Source: Saccoglossus kowalevskii
Lineage: Eukaryota; Hemichordata; Enteropneusta; Harrimaniidae
DNA: 42,564 nt
Direction of reading: 5' to 3'
NCBI RefSeq assembly: GCF_000003605.2
Contig: NW_003135936.1
Location: 1 to 42,564 of the forward strand
The notes under the pieces are model-generated. The model made no database searches. It was not told the origin of the DNA and saw nothing but the letters and a program-made list of their open reading frames with translations. A program made the translations under genes and the position numbers. Below, piece by piece: positions 25,226 through 37,919 of this stretch. Each line of letters opens with the position of its first letter. Position 1 is the stretch's first letter.

Positions 25226-28200
25226 GGTTGGATAGGTTGTCAGTGTGATGAAACATGGGTTTGATAAGTTGTCAGTGTGATGAATAATAGGTTTGATCAG
25301 TTGTCAGTGTGATGAATCATGGGTTTGATAAGTTGTCAGTGTGATGAAACATGAGTTTGATAAGTTGTCAGTGTGATGAAACATGGGTTTGATAAGTTGT
25401 CAGTGTGATGAATCATGGGTTTGATAAGTTGTCAGTGTGATGAATCATGGGTTTGATAAGTTGTCTGTGTGATGAATCATGGGTTTGATAAGTTGTCAGT
25501 GTGATGAACTATGGGTTTGATAAGTTGTCAGTGTGGTGAATCATGGGTTTGATAAGTTGTCAGTGTGATGAATCATGGGTTTAATAAGTTGTCAGTGTGA
25601 TGGAACATGGGTTTGATAAGTTGTCAGTGTGATGAATCATGGGTTTGATAAGTTGTCAGTGTGATGAAACATGGGTTTGATAAGTTGTCAGTGTGATGAA
25701 ACATGGGTTTGATAAGTTGTCAGTGTGATGAATTATGGGTTTGAAAGTTGTCAGCGTGATGAATCATGGGTTTGATAAGTTGTCAGTGTGATGAAACATG
25801 GGTTTGATAAGTTGTCAGTGTGATGAATCATGGGTTTGAAAGTTGTCAGCGTGATGAAACATGGGTTTGATAAGTTGTCAGTGTGATGAATCACGGGTTT
25901 GATAAGTTGTCAGTGTGATGAAACATGGGTTTGATAAGTTGTCAGTGTGATGAAACATGGGTTTGATAAGTTGTCAGTGTGATGAATCATGGGTTTGATA
26001 AGTTGTAAGTGTGATGAAACATGGGTTTGATAAGTTGTCAGTGTGATGAATCATGGGTTTGATAAGTTGTCAGTGTGATGAAACATGGGTTTGATAAGTT
26101 GTCAGTGTAATGAAACACAGGTCTGATAAGTTGTCAGTGTGATGAATCATGGGTTTGATAAGTTGTCAGTGTGATGAAACATGGGTTTGATAAGTTGTCA
26201 GTGTGATGAAACATGGGTTTGATAAGTTGTCAGTGTGATGAATCATGGGTTTGATAAGTTGTCAGTGTGATGAATCATGGGTTTGATAAGTTGTCAGTGT
26301 GATGAAACATGGGTTTGATAAGTTGTCAGTGTGATGAAACACAGGTCTGATAAGTTGTCAGTGTGATGAATCATGGGTTTGATAAGTTGTCAGTGTGATG
26401 AAACATGGGTTTGATAAGTTGTCAGTGTGATGAAACATGAGTTTGATAAGTTGTCAGTGTGATGAAACATGAGTTTGATAAGTTGTCAGTGTGATGAATC
26501 ATGGGTTTGATAAGTTGTCAGTGTGATGAATCATGGGTTTGATAAGTTGTCAGTGTGATGAATCATGGGTTTGATAAGTTGTCTGTGTGATGAATCATGG
26601 GTTTGATAAGTTGTCAGTGTGATGAAACATGGGTTGGATAAGTTGTCAGTGTGATGAAACACAGGTCTGATAAGTTGTCAGTGTGATGAATCATGGGTTT
26701 GATAAGTTGTCAGTGTGATGAAACATGGGTTTGATAAGTTGTCAGCGTGATGAATCACAGGTCTGATAAGTTGTCAGTGTGATGAATCATAGGTTTGATA
26801 AGTTGTCAGTGTGATGAAACATGGGTTTGATAAGTTGTCAGTGTGATGAAATATGGGTTTGATAAGTTGTCAGTGTGATGAATCATGGGTTTGATAAGTT
26901 GTCAGTGTGATGAATCATGGGTTTGATAAGTTGTCAGCGTGATGAAACATGGGTTTGATAAGTTGTCAGTGTGATGAATCACGGGTTTGATAAGTTGTCA
27001 GTGTGATGAAACATGGGTTGGATAAGTTGTCAGTGTGATGAAACATGGGTTTGATAAGTTGTCAGTGTGATGAATAATGGGTTTGATCAGTTGTCAGTGT
27101 GATGAATCATGGGTTTGATAAGTTGTCAGTGTGATGAAACATGAGTTTGATAAGTTGTCAGTGTGATGAAACATGGGTTTGATAAGTTGGCAGTGTGATG
27201 AATCATGGGTTTGATAAGTTGTCAGTGTGATGAATCATGGGTTTGACAAGTTGTCAGTGTGATGAAATATGGGTTTGATAAGTTGTCAGTGTGATGAATC
27301 ATAGGTTTGATAAGTTGTCAGTGTGATGAAACATGGGTTTGATAAGTTGTCAGCGTGATGAAACATGGGTTTGATAAGTTGTCAGTGTGATGAATCACGG
27401 GTTTGATAAGTTGTCAGTGTGATGAAACATGGGTTTGATAAGTTGTCAGTGTAATGAATCACGGGTTTGATAAGTTGTCAGTGTGATGAAATATAGGTTG
27501 GATAAGTTGTCAGTGTGATGAAACACAGGTCTGATAAGTTGTCAGTGTGATGAATCATGGGTTTGATAAGTTGTCAGTGTGATGAAACATGGGTTTGATA
27601 AGTTGTCAGCGTGATGAATCATGGGTTTGATAAGTTGTCAGTGTGATGAAACATGGGTTTGATAAGTGTCAGTGTGATGAAACATGGGTTTGATAAGTTG
27701 TCAGTGTGATGAAATATGGGTTTGATAAGTTGTCAGTGTGATGAATCATGGGTTTGATAAGTTGTCAGTGTGATGAATCATGGGTTTGATAAGTTGTCAG
27801 CGTGATGAAACATGGGTCTGATAAGTTGTCAGTGTGATGAATCACGGGTTTGATAAGTTGTCAGTGTGATGAATCATGGGTTGGATAAGTTGTCAGTGTG
27901 ATGAAACATGGGTTTGATAAGTTGTCAGTGTGATGAATCATGGGTTTGATAAGTTGTCAGTGTGATGAATCATGGGTTTGACAAGTTGTCAGTGTGATGA
28001 AATATGGGTTTGATAAGTTGTCAGTGTGATGAATCATAGGTTTGATAAGTTGTCAGTGTGATGAATCATGGGTTTGATAAGTTGTCAGTGTGATGAAACA
28101 TGGGTTTGATAAGTTGTCAGCGTGATGAATCACAGGTTTGATAAGTTGTCAGTGTGATGAATCATAGGTTTGATAAGTTGTCAGTGTGATGAAACATGGG

Positions 28201-29151
28201 TTTGATAAGTTGTCAGTGTGATGAAATATGGGTTTGATAAGTTGTCAGTGTGATGAATCATGGGTTTGATAAGTTGTCAGTGTGATGAATCATGGGTTTG
28301 ATAAGTTGTCAGCGTGATGAAACATGGGTTTGATAAGTTGTCAGTGTGATGAATCACGGGTTTGATAAGTTGTCAGTGTGATGAAACATGGGTTGGATAA
28401 GTTGTCAGTGTGATGAAACATGGGTTTGATAAGTTGTCAGTGTGATGAATAATGGGTTTGATCAGTTGTCAGTGTGATGAATCATGGGTTTGATAAGTTG
28501 TCAGTGTGATGAAACATGAGTTTGATAAGTTGTCAGTGTGATGAAACATGAGTTTGATAAGTTGTCAGTGTGATGAAACATGGGTTTGATAAGTTGTGAG
28601 TGTGATGAATCATGGGTTTGATAAGTTGTCAGTGTGATGGATCATGGGTTTGATAAGTTGTCAGTGTGATGAAACATGGGTTTGATGAGTTGTCAGTGTG
28701 ATGAATCATGGGTTTGATAAGTTGTCAGCGTGATGAAACATGGGTTTGATAAGTTGTCAGTGTGATGAATCATGGGTTTGATAAGTTGTCAGTGTGATGA
28801 AACATGGGTTGGATAAGTTGTCAGTGTGATGAAACATGGGTATGATAAGTTGTCAGTGTGATGAATAATAGGTTTGATCAGTTGTCAGTGTGATGAATCA
28901 TGGGTTTGATAAGTTGTCAGTGTGATGAAACATGAGTTTGATAAGTTGTCAGTGTGATGAAACATGGGTTTGATTAGTTGTCAGTGTGATGAATCATGGG
29001 TTTGAAAGTTGTCAGCGTGATGAAACATGGGTTTGATAAGTTGTCAGTGTGATGAATCACGAGTTTGATAAGTTGTCAGTGTGATGAAACATGGGTTTGA
29101 TAAGTTATCAGTGTGATGAAACATGGGCTTGATAAGTTATCAGTGTGATGA

Positions 29152-29264
29152 ATTCTAGGGTTGGTAAAGTGTTCAGGGGGAGGAACCTTGGTTTGGTTAA
29201 TTGTTCAGTGGGATGAACCTGGGTTTTGTTAAGTGTTCGGTGGGAGGATTCTTGGGTTTAAAAG
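29152..29264. repeat. Diverged island 3 (sister subfamily)
   Basis: After aattctagggttggtaaag come gttcagggggaggaacc, ttggtttggttaattgttc and gtgggatgaacc, then ttttgttaagtgttcggt. Anchor spacings are 33, 32, 32 and 31, so the island replaces four monomers without breaking the register. The two monomers just before it carry ttatcag junctions (29107 and 29139). Confidence 0.85.
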
Positions 29265-29572
29265 TTGTCAGCGTGATGAAACATGGGTTTGATAAGTTGT
29301 CAGTGTGATGAATCACGGGTTTGATAAGTTGTCAGTGTGATGAAACATGGGTTTGATAAGTTGTCAGTGTGATGAAACATGGGTTTGATAAGTTGTCAGT
29401 GTGATGAATCATGGGTTTGATAAGTTGTAAGTGTGATGAATCATGGGTTTGATAAGTTGTCAGTGTGATGGAACATGGGTTTGATAAGTTGTCAGTGTGA
29501 TGAAACATGGGTTTGATAAGTTGTCAGTGTGATGAATCATGGGTTTGATAAGTTGTAAGTGTGATGAAACAT

Positions 29573-30242
29573 GGGTTGGATAGGTTGTCAGTGTGATGAA
29601 ACATGGGTTTGATAAGTTGTCAGTGTGATGAATAATAGGTTTGATCAGTTGTCAGTGTGATGAATCATGGGTTTGATAAGTTGTCAGTGTGATGAAACAT
29701 GAGTTTGATAAGTTGTCAGTGTGATGAAACATGGGTTTGATAAGTTGTCAGTGTGATGAATCATGGGTTTGATAAGTTGTCAGTGTGATGAATCATGGGT
29801 TTGATAAGTTGTCTGTGTGATGAATCATGGGTTTGATAAGTTGTCAGTGTGATGAAATATGGGTTTGATAAGTTGTCAGTGTGGTGAATCATAGGTTTGA
29901 TAAGTTGTCAGTGTGATGAAACATGGGTTTGATAAGTTGTCAGTGTGATGAATTATGGGTTTGAAAGTTGTCAGCGTGATGAATCATGGGTTTGATAAGT
30001 TGTCAGTGTGATGAAACATGGGTTTGATAAGTTGTCAGTGTGATGAATCATGGGTTTGAAAGTTGTCAGCGTGATGAAACATGGGTTTGATAAGTTGTCA
30101 GTGTGATGAATCACGGGTTTGATAAGTTGTCAGTGTGATGAAACATGGGTTTGATAAGTTGTCAGTGTGATGAAACATGGGTTTGATAAGTTGTCAGTGT
30201 GATGAATCATGGGTTTGATAAGTTGTAAGTGTGATGAAACAT
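29573..30242. repeat. 670-bp higher-order repeat V, copy 1 (21 monomers)
   Basis: The unit opens with gggttggatagg (29573) and runs aaacatgg, aataatagg with gatcag, aatcatgg, aaacatgag, aaacatgg, two aatcatgg with a gtctgtg junction, aatcatgg, aaatatgg, ggtgaatcatagg, aaacatgg, aattatgg with gtttgaaag, gcgtg-aatcatgg, aaacatgg, aatcatgg with gtttgaaag, gcgtg-aaacatgg, aatcacgg, two aaacatgg, aatcatgg with gtaagtg. The length of 670 is 21 x 32 minus two for the two gtttgaaag monomers. I see one difference from 32834-33503. Confidence 0.93.
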
Positions 30243-30939
30243 GGGTTTGATAAGTTGTCAGTGTGATGAAACATGGGTTTGATAAGTTGTCAGTGTGATG
30301 AAACATGGGTTTGATAAGTTGTCAGTGTGATGAATCATGGGTTTGATAAGTTGTAAGTGTGATGAAACATGGGTTTGACAAGTTGTCAGTGTGATGAATC
30401 ATGGGTTTGATAAGTTGTCAGTGTGATGGAACATGGGTTTGATAAGTTGTCAGTGTAATGGAACATGGGTTTGATAAGTTGTCAGTGTGATGAATCATGG
30501 GTTTGATAAGTTGTCAGTGTGATGAAACATGGGTTTGATAAGTTGTCAGTGTGATGAAACATGGGTTTGATAAGTTGTCAGTGTGATGAAACATGGGTTT
30601 GATAAGTTGTCAGTGTGATGAATCATGGGTTTGATAAGTTGTAAGTGTGATGAAACATGGGTTTGATAAGTTGTCAGTGTGATGAATCATGGGTTTGATA
30701 AGTTGTCAGTGTGATGGAACATGGGTTTGATAAGTTGTCAGTGTGATGAATCATGGGTTTGATAAGTTGTCAGTGTGATGAAACATGTCGTTGATAAGTT
30801 GTCAGTGTGATGAAACATGGGTTTGATAAGTTGTCAGTGTGATGAAACACAGGTCTGATAAGTTGTCAGTGTGATGAATCATGGGTTTGATAAGTTGTCA
30901 GTGTTATGAAACATGGGTTTGATAAGTTGTCAGTGTGAT

Positions 30940-31920
30940 GAAACATGGGTTTGATAAGTTGTCAGTGTGATGAAACATGGGTTTGATAAGTTGTCAGTGT
31001 GATGAAACATGGGTTTGATAAGTTGTCAGTGTGATGAATCATGGGTTTGATAAGTTGTCAGTGTGATGAAACATGGGTTTGATAAGTTGTCAGTGTGATG
31101 AATCATGGGTTTGATAAGTTGTCAGTGTGATGAATCATGGGTTTGATAAGTTGTCAGTGTGATGAAACATGGGTTGGATAAGTTGTCAGTGTGATGAAAC
31201 ATGGGTTTGATAAGTTGTCAGTGTGATGAAACATGGGTTTGAAAGTTGTCAGTGTGATGAAACATGGGTTTGATAAGTTGTCAGTGTGATGAAACATGGG
31301 TTTGATAAGTTGTCAGTGTGATGAATCATGGGTTTGATAAGTTGTCAGTGTGATGAATCACGGGTTTGATAAGTTGTCAGTGTGATGAAACATGGGTTTG
31401 ATAAGTTGTCAGTGTGATGAATCATGGGTTTGATAAGTTGTCAGTGTGATGAATCATGGGTTTGATAAGTTGTCAGTGTGATGAAACATGGGTTTGATAA
31501 GTTGTCAGTGTGATGAATCATGGGTTTGATAAGTTGTCAGTGTGATGAATCATGGGTTTGATAAGTTGTCAGTGTGATGAATCACGGGTTTGATAAGTTG
31601 TCAGTGTGATGAAACACGGGTTTGATAAGTTGTCAGTGTGATGAATCATGGGTTTGATAAGTTGTCAGTGTGATGAATCATGGGTTTGATAAGTTGTCAG
31701 TGTGATGAATCATGGGTTTGATAAGTTGTCAGTGTGATGAATCATGGGTTTGATAAGTTGTCAGTGTGATGAAACATGGGTTTGATAAGTTGTCAGTGTG
31801 ATGAATCATGGGTTTGATAAGTTGTCAGTGTGATGAATCATGGGTTTGATAAGTTGTCAGTGTGATGAATCATGGGTTTGATAAGTTGTCAGTGTGATGA
31901 AACATGGGTTTGATAAGTTG
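30940..31920. repeat. Plain stretch dominated by two subtypes
   Basis: Almost every monomer is either aaacatggg or aatcatggg, with a few aatcacggg (31352, 31583), one aaacacggg (31612) and single ggttgg and gtttgaaag forms near 31180 and 31240. The gatcag, aaacatgag and ggtgaatcatagg anchors that mark higher-order blocks are absent. It ends at aaacacaggtctg (31933) and ggttgcataag (31972). Confidence 0.85.
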
Positions 31921-31988
31921 TCAGTGTGATGAAACACAGGTCTGATAAGTTGTCAGTGTGATGAAACATGGGTTGCATAAGTTGTCAG

Positions 31989-32667
31989 TGTGATAAATCA
32001 TGGGTTTGATAAGTTGTCAGTGTGATGAAATATGGGTTTGATAAGTTGTCAGTGTGATGGAACATGGGTTTGATAAGTTGTCAGTGTGATGGATCATGGG
32101 TTTGATAAGTTGTCAGTGTGATGAAACATGGGTTTGATAAGTTGTCATCGTGATGAAACACAGGTCTGATAAGTTATCAGTGTGATGAATCATAGGTTTG
32201 ATAATTTGTCAGTGTGATGAAACATGGGTTTGATAAGTTGTCAGTGTGATGAAATATGGGTTTGATAAATTGTCAGTGTGGTGAATCATAGGTTTGATAA
32301 GTTGTCAGTGTGATGAAACATGGGTTTGATAAGTTGTCAGTGTGATGAAACATGGGTTTGATAAGTTGTCAGTGTGATGAATCACGGGTTTGATAAGTTG
32401 TCAGTGTGATGAAACATGGGTTTGATAAGTTGTCAGTGTGATGAAACATGGGTTTGATAAGTTGTCAGTGTGATGAATAATGGGTTTGATCAGTTGTCAG
32501 TGTGATGAATCATGGGTTTGATAAGTTGTCAGTGTGATGAAACATGAGTTTGATAAGTTGTCAGTGTGATGAAACATGAGTTTGATAAGTTGTCAGTGTG
32601 ATGAAACATGGGTTTGATAAGTTGTGAGTGTGATGAATCATGGGTTTGATAAGTTGTCAGTGTGATG
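31989..32667. repeat. Higher-order block T, copy 2 (21 monomers)
   Basis: Matches 16341-17019 with two mismatches visible by eye: tcatggg for tcagggg near 32001, and gtcatcg for gtcagcg near 32148. The private ttatcag junction is at 32174. After the block this copy continues ggatcatgg with gttgccagtg and gatgagttg, leading into the 670-bp repeat. Confidence 0.93.
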
Positions 32668-32833
32668 GATCATGGGTTTGATAAGTTGCCAGTGTGATGA
32701 AACATGGGTTTGATGAGTTGTCAGTGTGATGAATCATGGGTTTGATAAGTTGTCAGCGTGATGAAACATGGGTTTGATAAGTTGTCAGTGTGATGAATCA
32801 TGGGTTTGATAAGTTGTCAGTGTGATGAAACAT

Positions 32834-33503
32834 GGGTTGGATAGGTTGTCAGTGTGATGAAACATGGGTTTGATAAGTTGTCAGTGTGATGAATAATAGG
32901 TTTGATCAGTTGTCAGTGTGATGAATCATGGGTTTGATAAGTTGTCAGTGTGATGAAACATGAGTTTGATAAGTTGTCAGTGTGATGAAACATGGGTTTG
33001 ATAAGTTGTCAGTGTGATGAATCATGGGTTTGATAAGTTGTCAGTGTGATGAATCATGGGTTTGATAAGTTGTCTGTGTGATGAATCATGGGTTTGATAA
33101 GTTGTCAGTGTGATGAAATATGGGTTTGATAAGTTGTCAGTGTGGTGAATCATAGGTTTGATAAGTTGTCAGTGTGATGAAACATGGGTTTGATAAGTTG
33201 TCAGTGTGATGAATTATGGGTTTGAAAGTTGTCAGCGTGATGAATCATAGGTTTGATAAGTTGTCAGTGTGATGAAACATGGGTTTGATAAGTTGTCAGT
33301 GTGATGAATCATGGGTTTGAAAGTTGTCAGCGTGATGAAACATGGGTTTGATAAGTTGTCAGTGTGATGAATCACGGGTTTGATAAGTTGTCAGTGTGAT
33401 GAAACATGGGTTTGATAAGTTGTCAGTGTGATGAAACATGGGTTTGATAAGTTGTCAGTGTGATGAATCATGGGTTTGATAAGTTGTAAGTGTGATGAAA
33501 CAT
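32834..33503. repeat. 670-bp higher-order repeat V, copy 2
   Basis: Same 21-monomer order as 29573-30242 with one visible change (aatcatagg for aatcatggg near 33248). A third, incomplete copy follows directly at 33504, so here the 670-bp unit is arranged in true tandem. The opening gggttggatagg word also occurs at about 25225, 36747 and 38088, where the following order is the same for at least five monomers. Confidence 0.93.
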
Positions 33504-33865
33504 GGGTTGGATAGGTTGTCAGTGTGATGAAACATGGGTTTGATAAGTTGTCAGTGTGATGAATAATAGGTTTGATCAGTTGTCAGTGTGATGAATCATG
33601 GGTTTGATAAGTTGTCAGTGTGATGAAACATGAGTTTGATAAGTTGTCAGTGTGATGAAACATGGGTTTGATAAGTTGTCAGTGTGATGAATCATGGGTT
33701 TGATAAAGTTGTCAGTGTGATGAATCATGGGTTTGATAAGTTGTCTGTGTGATGAATCATGGGTTTGATAAGTTGTCAGTGTGATGAAATATGGGTTTGA
33801 TAAGTTGTCAGTGTGGTGAATCATAGGTTTGATAAGTTGTCAGTGTGATGAAACATGGGTTTGAT
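33504..33865. repeat. 670-bp higher-order repeat V, partial tandem copy 3
   Basis: Starts with gggttggatagg exactly 670 bp after the previous copy and follows the same order through ggtgaatcatagg and aaacatgg. It then breaks down at about 33866 into a run with several one- or two-base losses. One base is gained at 33702 (gataaagttg). Confidence 0.88.
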
Positions 33866-33996
33866 AAGTGTCAGAGTGATGAAATATGAGTTTGATAAGT
33901 TGTCAGTGTGATGAAACACAGGTTGATAAGTGTCAGTGTGATGAAACACAGGTTTGATAAGTTGTCAGTGTGATGAATCATGGGTTTGATAAAGTT
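33700..33996. repeat. Indel-rich patch 2
   Basis: Single-base gains at 33702 and about 33993 (gataaag) and losses at about 33868 and 33929 (gataagtgtcag) and 33922 (acaggttgat). The monomers are otherwise normal in type. A further aggttgataag loss lies at about 34145. Confidence 0.75.
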
Positions 33997-35930
33997 GTCA
34001 GTGTGATGAAACATGGGTTTGATAAGTTGTCAGTGTGATGAATCATGGGTTTGATAAGTTGTCAGTGTGATGAAACATGGGTTTGATAAGTTGTCAGTGT
34101 GATGAAACATGGGTTTGATAAGTTGTCAGTGTGATGAAACACAGGTTGATAAGTTGTCAGTGTGATAAATCATGGGTTTGATAAGTTGTCAGTGTGATGA
34201 AACACAGGTCTGATAAGTTGTCAGTGTGATAAATCAGGGGTTTGATAAGTTGTCAGTGTGATGAAACATGGGTTTGATAAGTTGTCAGTGTGATGAAATA
34301 TGGGTTTGATAAGTTGTCAGTGTGATGGAACATGGGTTTGATAAGTTGTCAGTGTGATGGATCATGGGTTTGATAAGTTGTCAGTGTGATGAAACATGGG
34401 TTTGATAAGTTGTCAGTGTGATGAATCATGGGTTTGATAAGTTGTCAGTGTGATGAATCATGGGTTTGATAAGTTGTCAGTGTGATGAATCATGGGTTTG
34501 ATAAGTTGTCAGTGTAATGAAACATGGGTTTGATAATTTGTCAGTGTGATGAAACATGGGTTTGATAAGTTGTCAGTGTGATGAAACATGGGTTTGATAA
34601 GTTGTCAGTGTGATGGATCATGGGTTTGATAAGTTGTCAGCGTGATGAAACATGGGTTTGATAAGTTGTCAGTGTGATGAATCACGGGTTTGATAAGTTG
34701 TCAGTGTGATGAAACATGGGTTGGATAAGTTGTCAGTGTGATGAAACATGGGTTTGATAAGTTGTCAGTGTGATGAAACACAGGTTTGATAATTTGTCAG
34801 TGTGATGAAACATGGGTTTGATAAGTTGTCAGTGTGATGAAATATGGGTTTGATAAATTGTCAGTGTGGTGAATCATAGGTTTGATAAGTTGTCAGTGTG
34901 ATGAAACATGGGTTTGATAAGTTGTCAGTGTGATGAAACATGGGTTTGATAAGTTGTCAGTGTGATGAATCACGGGTTTGATAAGTTGTCAGTGTGATGA
35001 AACATGGGTTTGATAAGTTGTCAGTGTGATGAAACATGGGTTTGATAAGTTGTCAGTGTGATGAATCATGGGTTTGATAAGTTGTCAGTGTGATGAATCA
35101 TGGGTTTGATAAGTTGTCAGTGTGATGAATCATGGGTTTGATAAGTTGTCAGTGTGATGGAACATGGGTTTGATAAGTTGTCAGTGTGATGAATCATGGG
35201 TTTGATAAGTTGTCAGTGTGATGAAACATGGGTCTGATAAGTTGTCAGTGTGATGAAACACAGGTCTGATAAGTTGTCAGTGTGATGAATCATGGGTTTG
35301 ATAAGTTGTCAGTGTGATGAAACATGGGTTTGATAAGTTGTCAGTGTGATGAAACATGAGTTTGATAAGTTGTCAGTGTGATGAAACATGAGTTTGATAA
35401 GTTGTCAGTGTGATGAAACATGGGTTTGATAAGTTGTCAGTGTGATGAATCATGGGTTTGATAAGTTGTCAGTGTGATGAAACATGGGTTTGATAAGTTG
35501 TCAGTGTGATGAAACATGGGTTTGATAAGTTGTCAGTGTGATGAATCATGGGTTTGATAAGTTGTCAGTGTGATGAATCATGGGTTTGATAAGTTGTAAG
35601 TGTGATGAAACATGGGTTTGATAAGTTGTCAGTGTGATGAATCATGGGTTTGATAAGTTGTCAGTGTGGTGAATCATAGGTTTGATAAGTTGTCAGTGTG
35701 ATGAAACATGGGTTTGATAAGTTGTCAGTGTGATGAAACATGGGTTTGATAAGTTGTCAGTGTGATGAATCACGGGTTTGATAAGTTGTCAGTGTGATGA
35801 AACATGGGTTTGATAAGTTGTCAGTGTGATGAAACATGGGTTTGATAAGTTGTCAGTGTGATGAATAATGGGTTTGATCAGTTGTCAGTGTGATGAATCA
35901 TGGGTTTGATAAGTTGTCAGTGTGATGAAA

Positions 35931-36206
35931 CAACAGGTCTGATAAGTGTCAGTGATGATAAAATCAGGGGTTTGATAAGTTGTCAGTGTGATGAAATATT
36001 GGTTTTGATAAGTTGTCAGTTTGATGGAAACATGGGTTTGATAAGTTGTCAGTTGTGATGGATCATGGGGTTTGATTAAGTATCAGTGTGATGAAAACAT
36101 GGGTTATGATTAAAGTTGTCAGCGTGATGAAAACACAGGTCTGATAAGTTGTCAGTGTGATGAATCATAGGTTTTGATAATTTGTCAGTGTGATGAAACA
36201 TGGGTT
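35931..36206. repeat. Indel-rich patch 3, a damaged copy of block T
   Basis: The order aaacacaggtctg, aaatcagggg, aaatatgg, ggaacatgg, ggatcatgg, aaacatgg, gcgtg-aaacacaggtctg, aatcatagg with gataatttg is that of 24830-25090 and 16320-16560. Nearly every difference from those copies is a one- or two-base gain or loss (acaacagg, gataagtgtc, gataaaatc, ggttttgat, gttgtgatgg, catggggttt, gattaag, gaaaacatgg). Downstream, 36207-36560 follows block T cleanly. Confidence 0.8.
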
Positions 36207-36449
36207 GATAAGTTGTCAGTGTGATGAAATATGGGTTTGATAAATTGTCAGTGTGGTGAATCATAGGTTTGATAAGTTGTCAGTGTGATGAAACATGGGT
36301 TTGATAAGTTGTCAGTGTGATGAAACATGGGTTTGATAAGTTGTCAGTGTGATGAATCACGGGTTTGATAAGTTGTCAGTGTGATGAAACATGGGTTTGA
36401 TAAGTTGTCAGTGTGATGAAACATGGGTTTGATAAGTTGTCAGTGTGAT

Positions 36450-36978
36450 GAATAATGGGTTTGATCAGTTGTCAGTGTGATGAATCATGGGTTTGATAAG
36501 TTGTCAGTGTGATGAAACATGAGTTTGATAAGTTGTCAGTGTGATGAAACATGAGTTTGATAAGTTGTCAGTGTGATGGATCATGGGTTTGATAAGTTGC
36601 CAGTGTGATGAAACATGGGTTTGATGAGTTGTCAGTGTGATGAATCATGGGTTTGATAAGTTGTCAGCGTGATGAAACATGGGTTTGATAAGTTGTCAGT
36701 GTGATGAATCATGGGTTTGATAAGTTGTCAGTGTGATGAAACATGGGTTGGATAGGTTGTCAGTGTGATGAAACATGGGTTTGATAAGTTGTCAGTGTGA
36801 TGAATAATAGGTTTGATCAGTTGTCAGTGTGATGAATCATGGGTTTGATAAGTTGTCAGTGTGATGAAACATGAGTTTGATAAGTTGTCAGTGTGATGAA
36901 ACATGGGTTTGATAAGTTGTCAGTGTGATGAATCATGGGTTTGATAAGTTGTCAGTGTGATGAATCATGGGTTTGATA
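36450..36978. repeat. Higher-order block W, copy with a two-monomer loss
   Basis: Follows 32470-33070 monomer by monomer: gatcag, aatcatgg, two aaacatgag, ggatcatgg with gttgccagtg, aaacatgg with gatgagttg, aatcatgg, gcgtg-aaacatgg, aatcatgg, gggttggatagg, aaacatgg, aataatagg with gatcag, aatcatgg, aaacatgag, aaacatgg, two aatcatgg. It lacks the two monomers around gtgagtg (64 bp). It is cut at 36979 by a diverged island. A shorter copy with the same gttgccagtg and gatgagttg words is at 37920-38200 and is likewise cut by an island. Confidence 0.88.
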
Positions 36979-37078
36979 AATTTTTCGGCGGGTGGATTCC
37001 AGGTTTGGTTAATTGTTCGGTTGAAGAATCCTAGGTTTTGTAAATTGTCCATGTGGTGGAACCTGGGTTTGGTAAGTT
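36979..37078. repeat. Diverged island 4 (sister subfamily)
   Basis: About three monomers, with ttttcggcgggtgg, ttggttaattgttcgg, gttttgtaaattgtcc and gtggaacctggg. The anchor spacings are 33, 32, 32 and 31, the same as in the 29152 island. Exit is through tttggtaagttgtcag. It interrupts higher-order block W. Confidence 0.84.
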
Positions 37079-37919
37079 GTCAGTGTGATGAAACATGGGT
37101 TTGATAAGTTGTCAGTGTGATGAATCATGGGTTTGATAAGTTGTCAGTGTGATGAAACATGGGTTTGATAAGTTGTCAGTGTGATGAAACATGGGTTTGA
37201 TAAGTTGTCAGTGTGATGAATCATGGGTTTGATAAGTTGTAAGTGTGATGAAACATGGGTTTGATAAGTTGTCAGTGTGATGAATCATGGGTTTGATAAG
37301 TTGTCAGTGTGATGAAACATGGGTTTGATAAGTTGTCAGTGTGATGAAACACAGGTCTGATAAGTTGTCAGTGTGATGAATCATGGGTTTGATAAGTTGT
37401 CAGTGTGATGAAACATGGGTTTGATAAGTTGTCAGTGTGATGAAACATGGGTTTGATAAGTTGTCAGTGTGATGAAACATGGGTTTGATAAGTTGTCAGT
37501 GTGATGAATCATGGGTTTGATAAGTTGTCAGTGTGATGAAACATGGGTTTGATAAGTTGTCAGTGTGATGAAACACAGGTCTGATAAGTTGTCAGTGTGA
37601 TGAATCATGGGTTTGATAAGTTGTCAGTGTGATGAAACATGGGTTTGATAAGTTGTCAGTGTGATGAAACATGGGTTTGATAAGTTGTCAGTGTGATGAA
37701 ACATGAGTTTGATAAGTTGTCAGTGTGATGAAACATGAGTTTGATAATTTGTCAGTGTGATGAAACATGGGTTTGATAAGTTGTCAGTGTGATGAATAAT
37801 GGGTTTGATCAGTTGTCAGTGTGATGAATCATGGGTTTGAAAGTTGTCAGTGTGATGAAACATGGGTTTGATAAGTTGTCAGTGTAATGAATCATGGGTT
37901 TGATAAGTTGTCAGTGTGA

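Noticed and set aside
36979-37078. CENP-B box or other centromere-protein motif in a diverged island
   Set aside because: ttttcggcgggtgg and gttcggttgaag contain pieces of TTCG and CGGG but not with the spacing of the CENP-B box, and the main monomer has nothing like it. Centromere identity cannot be claimed from sequence.
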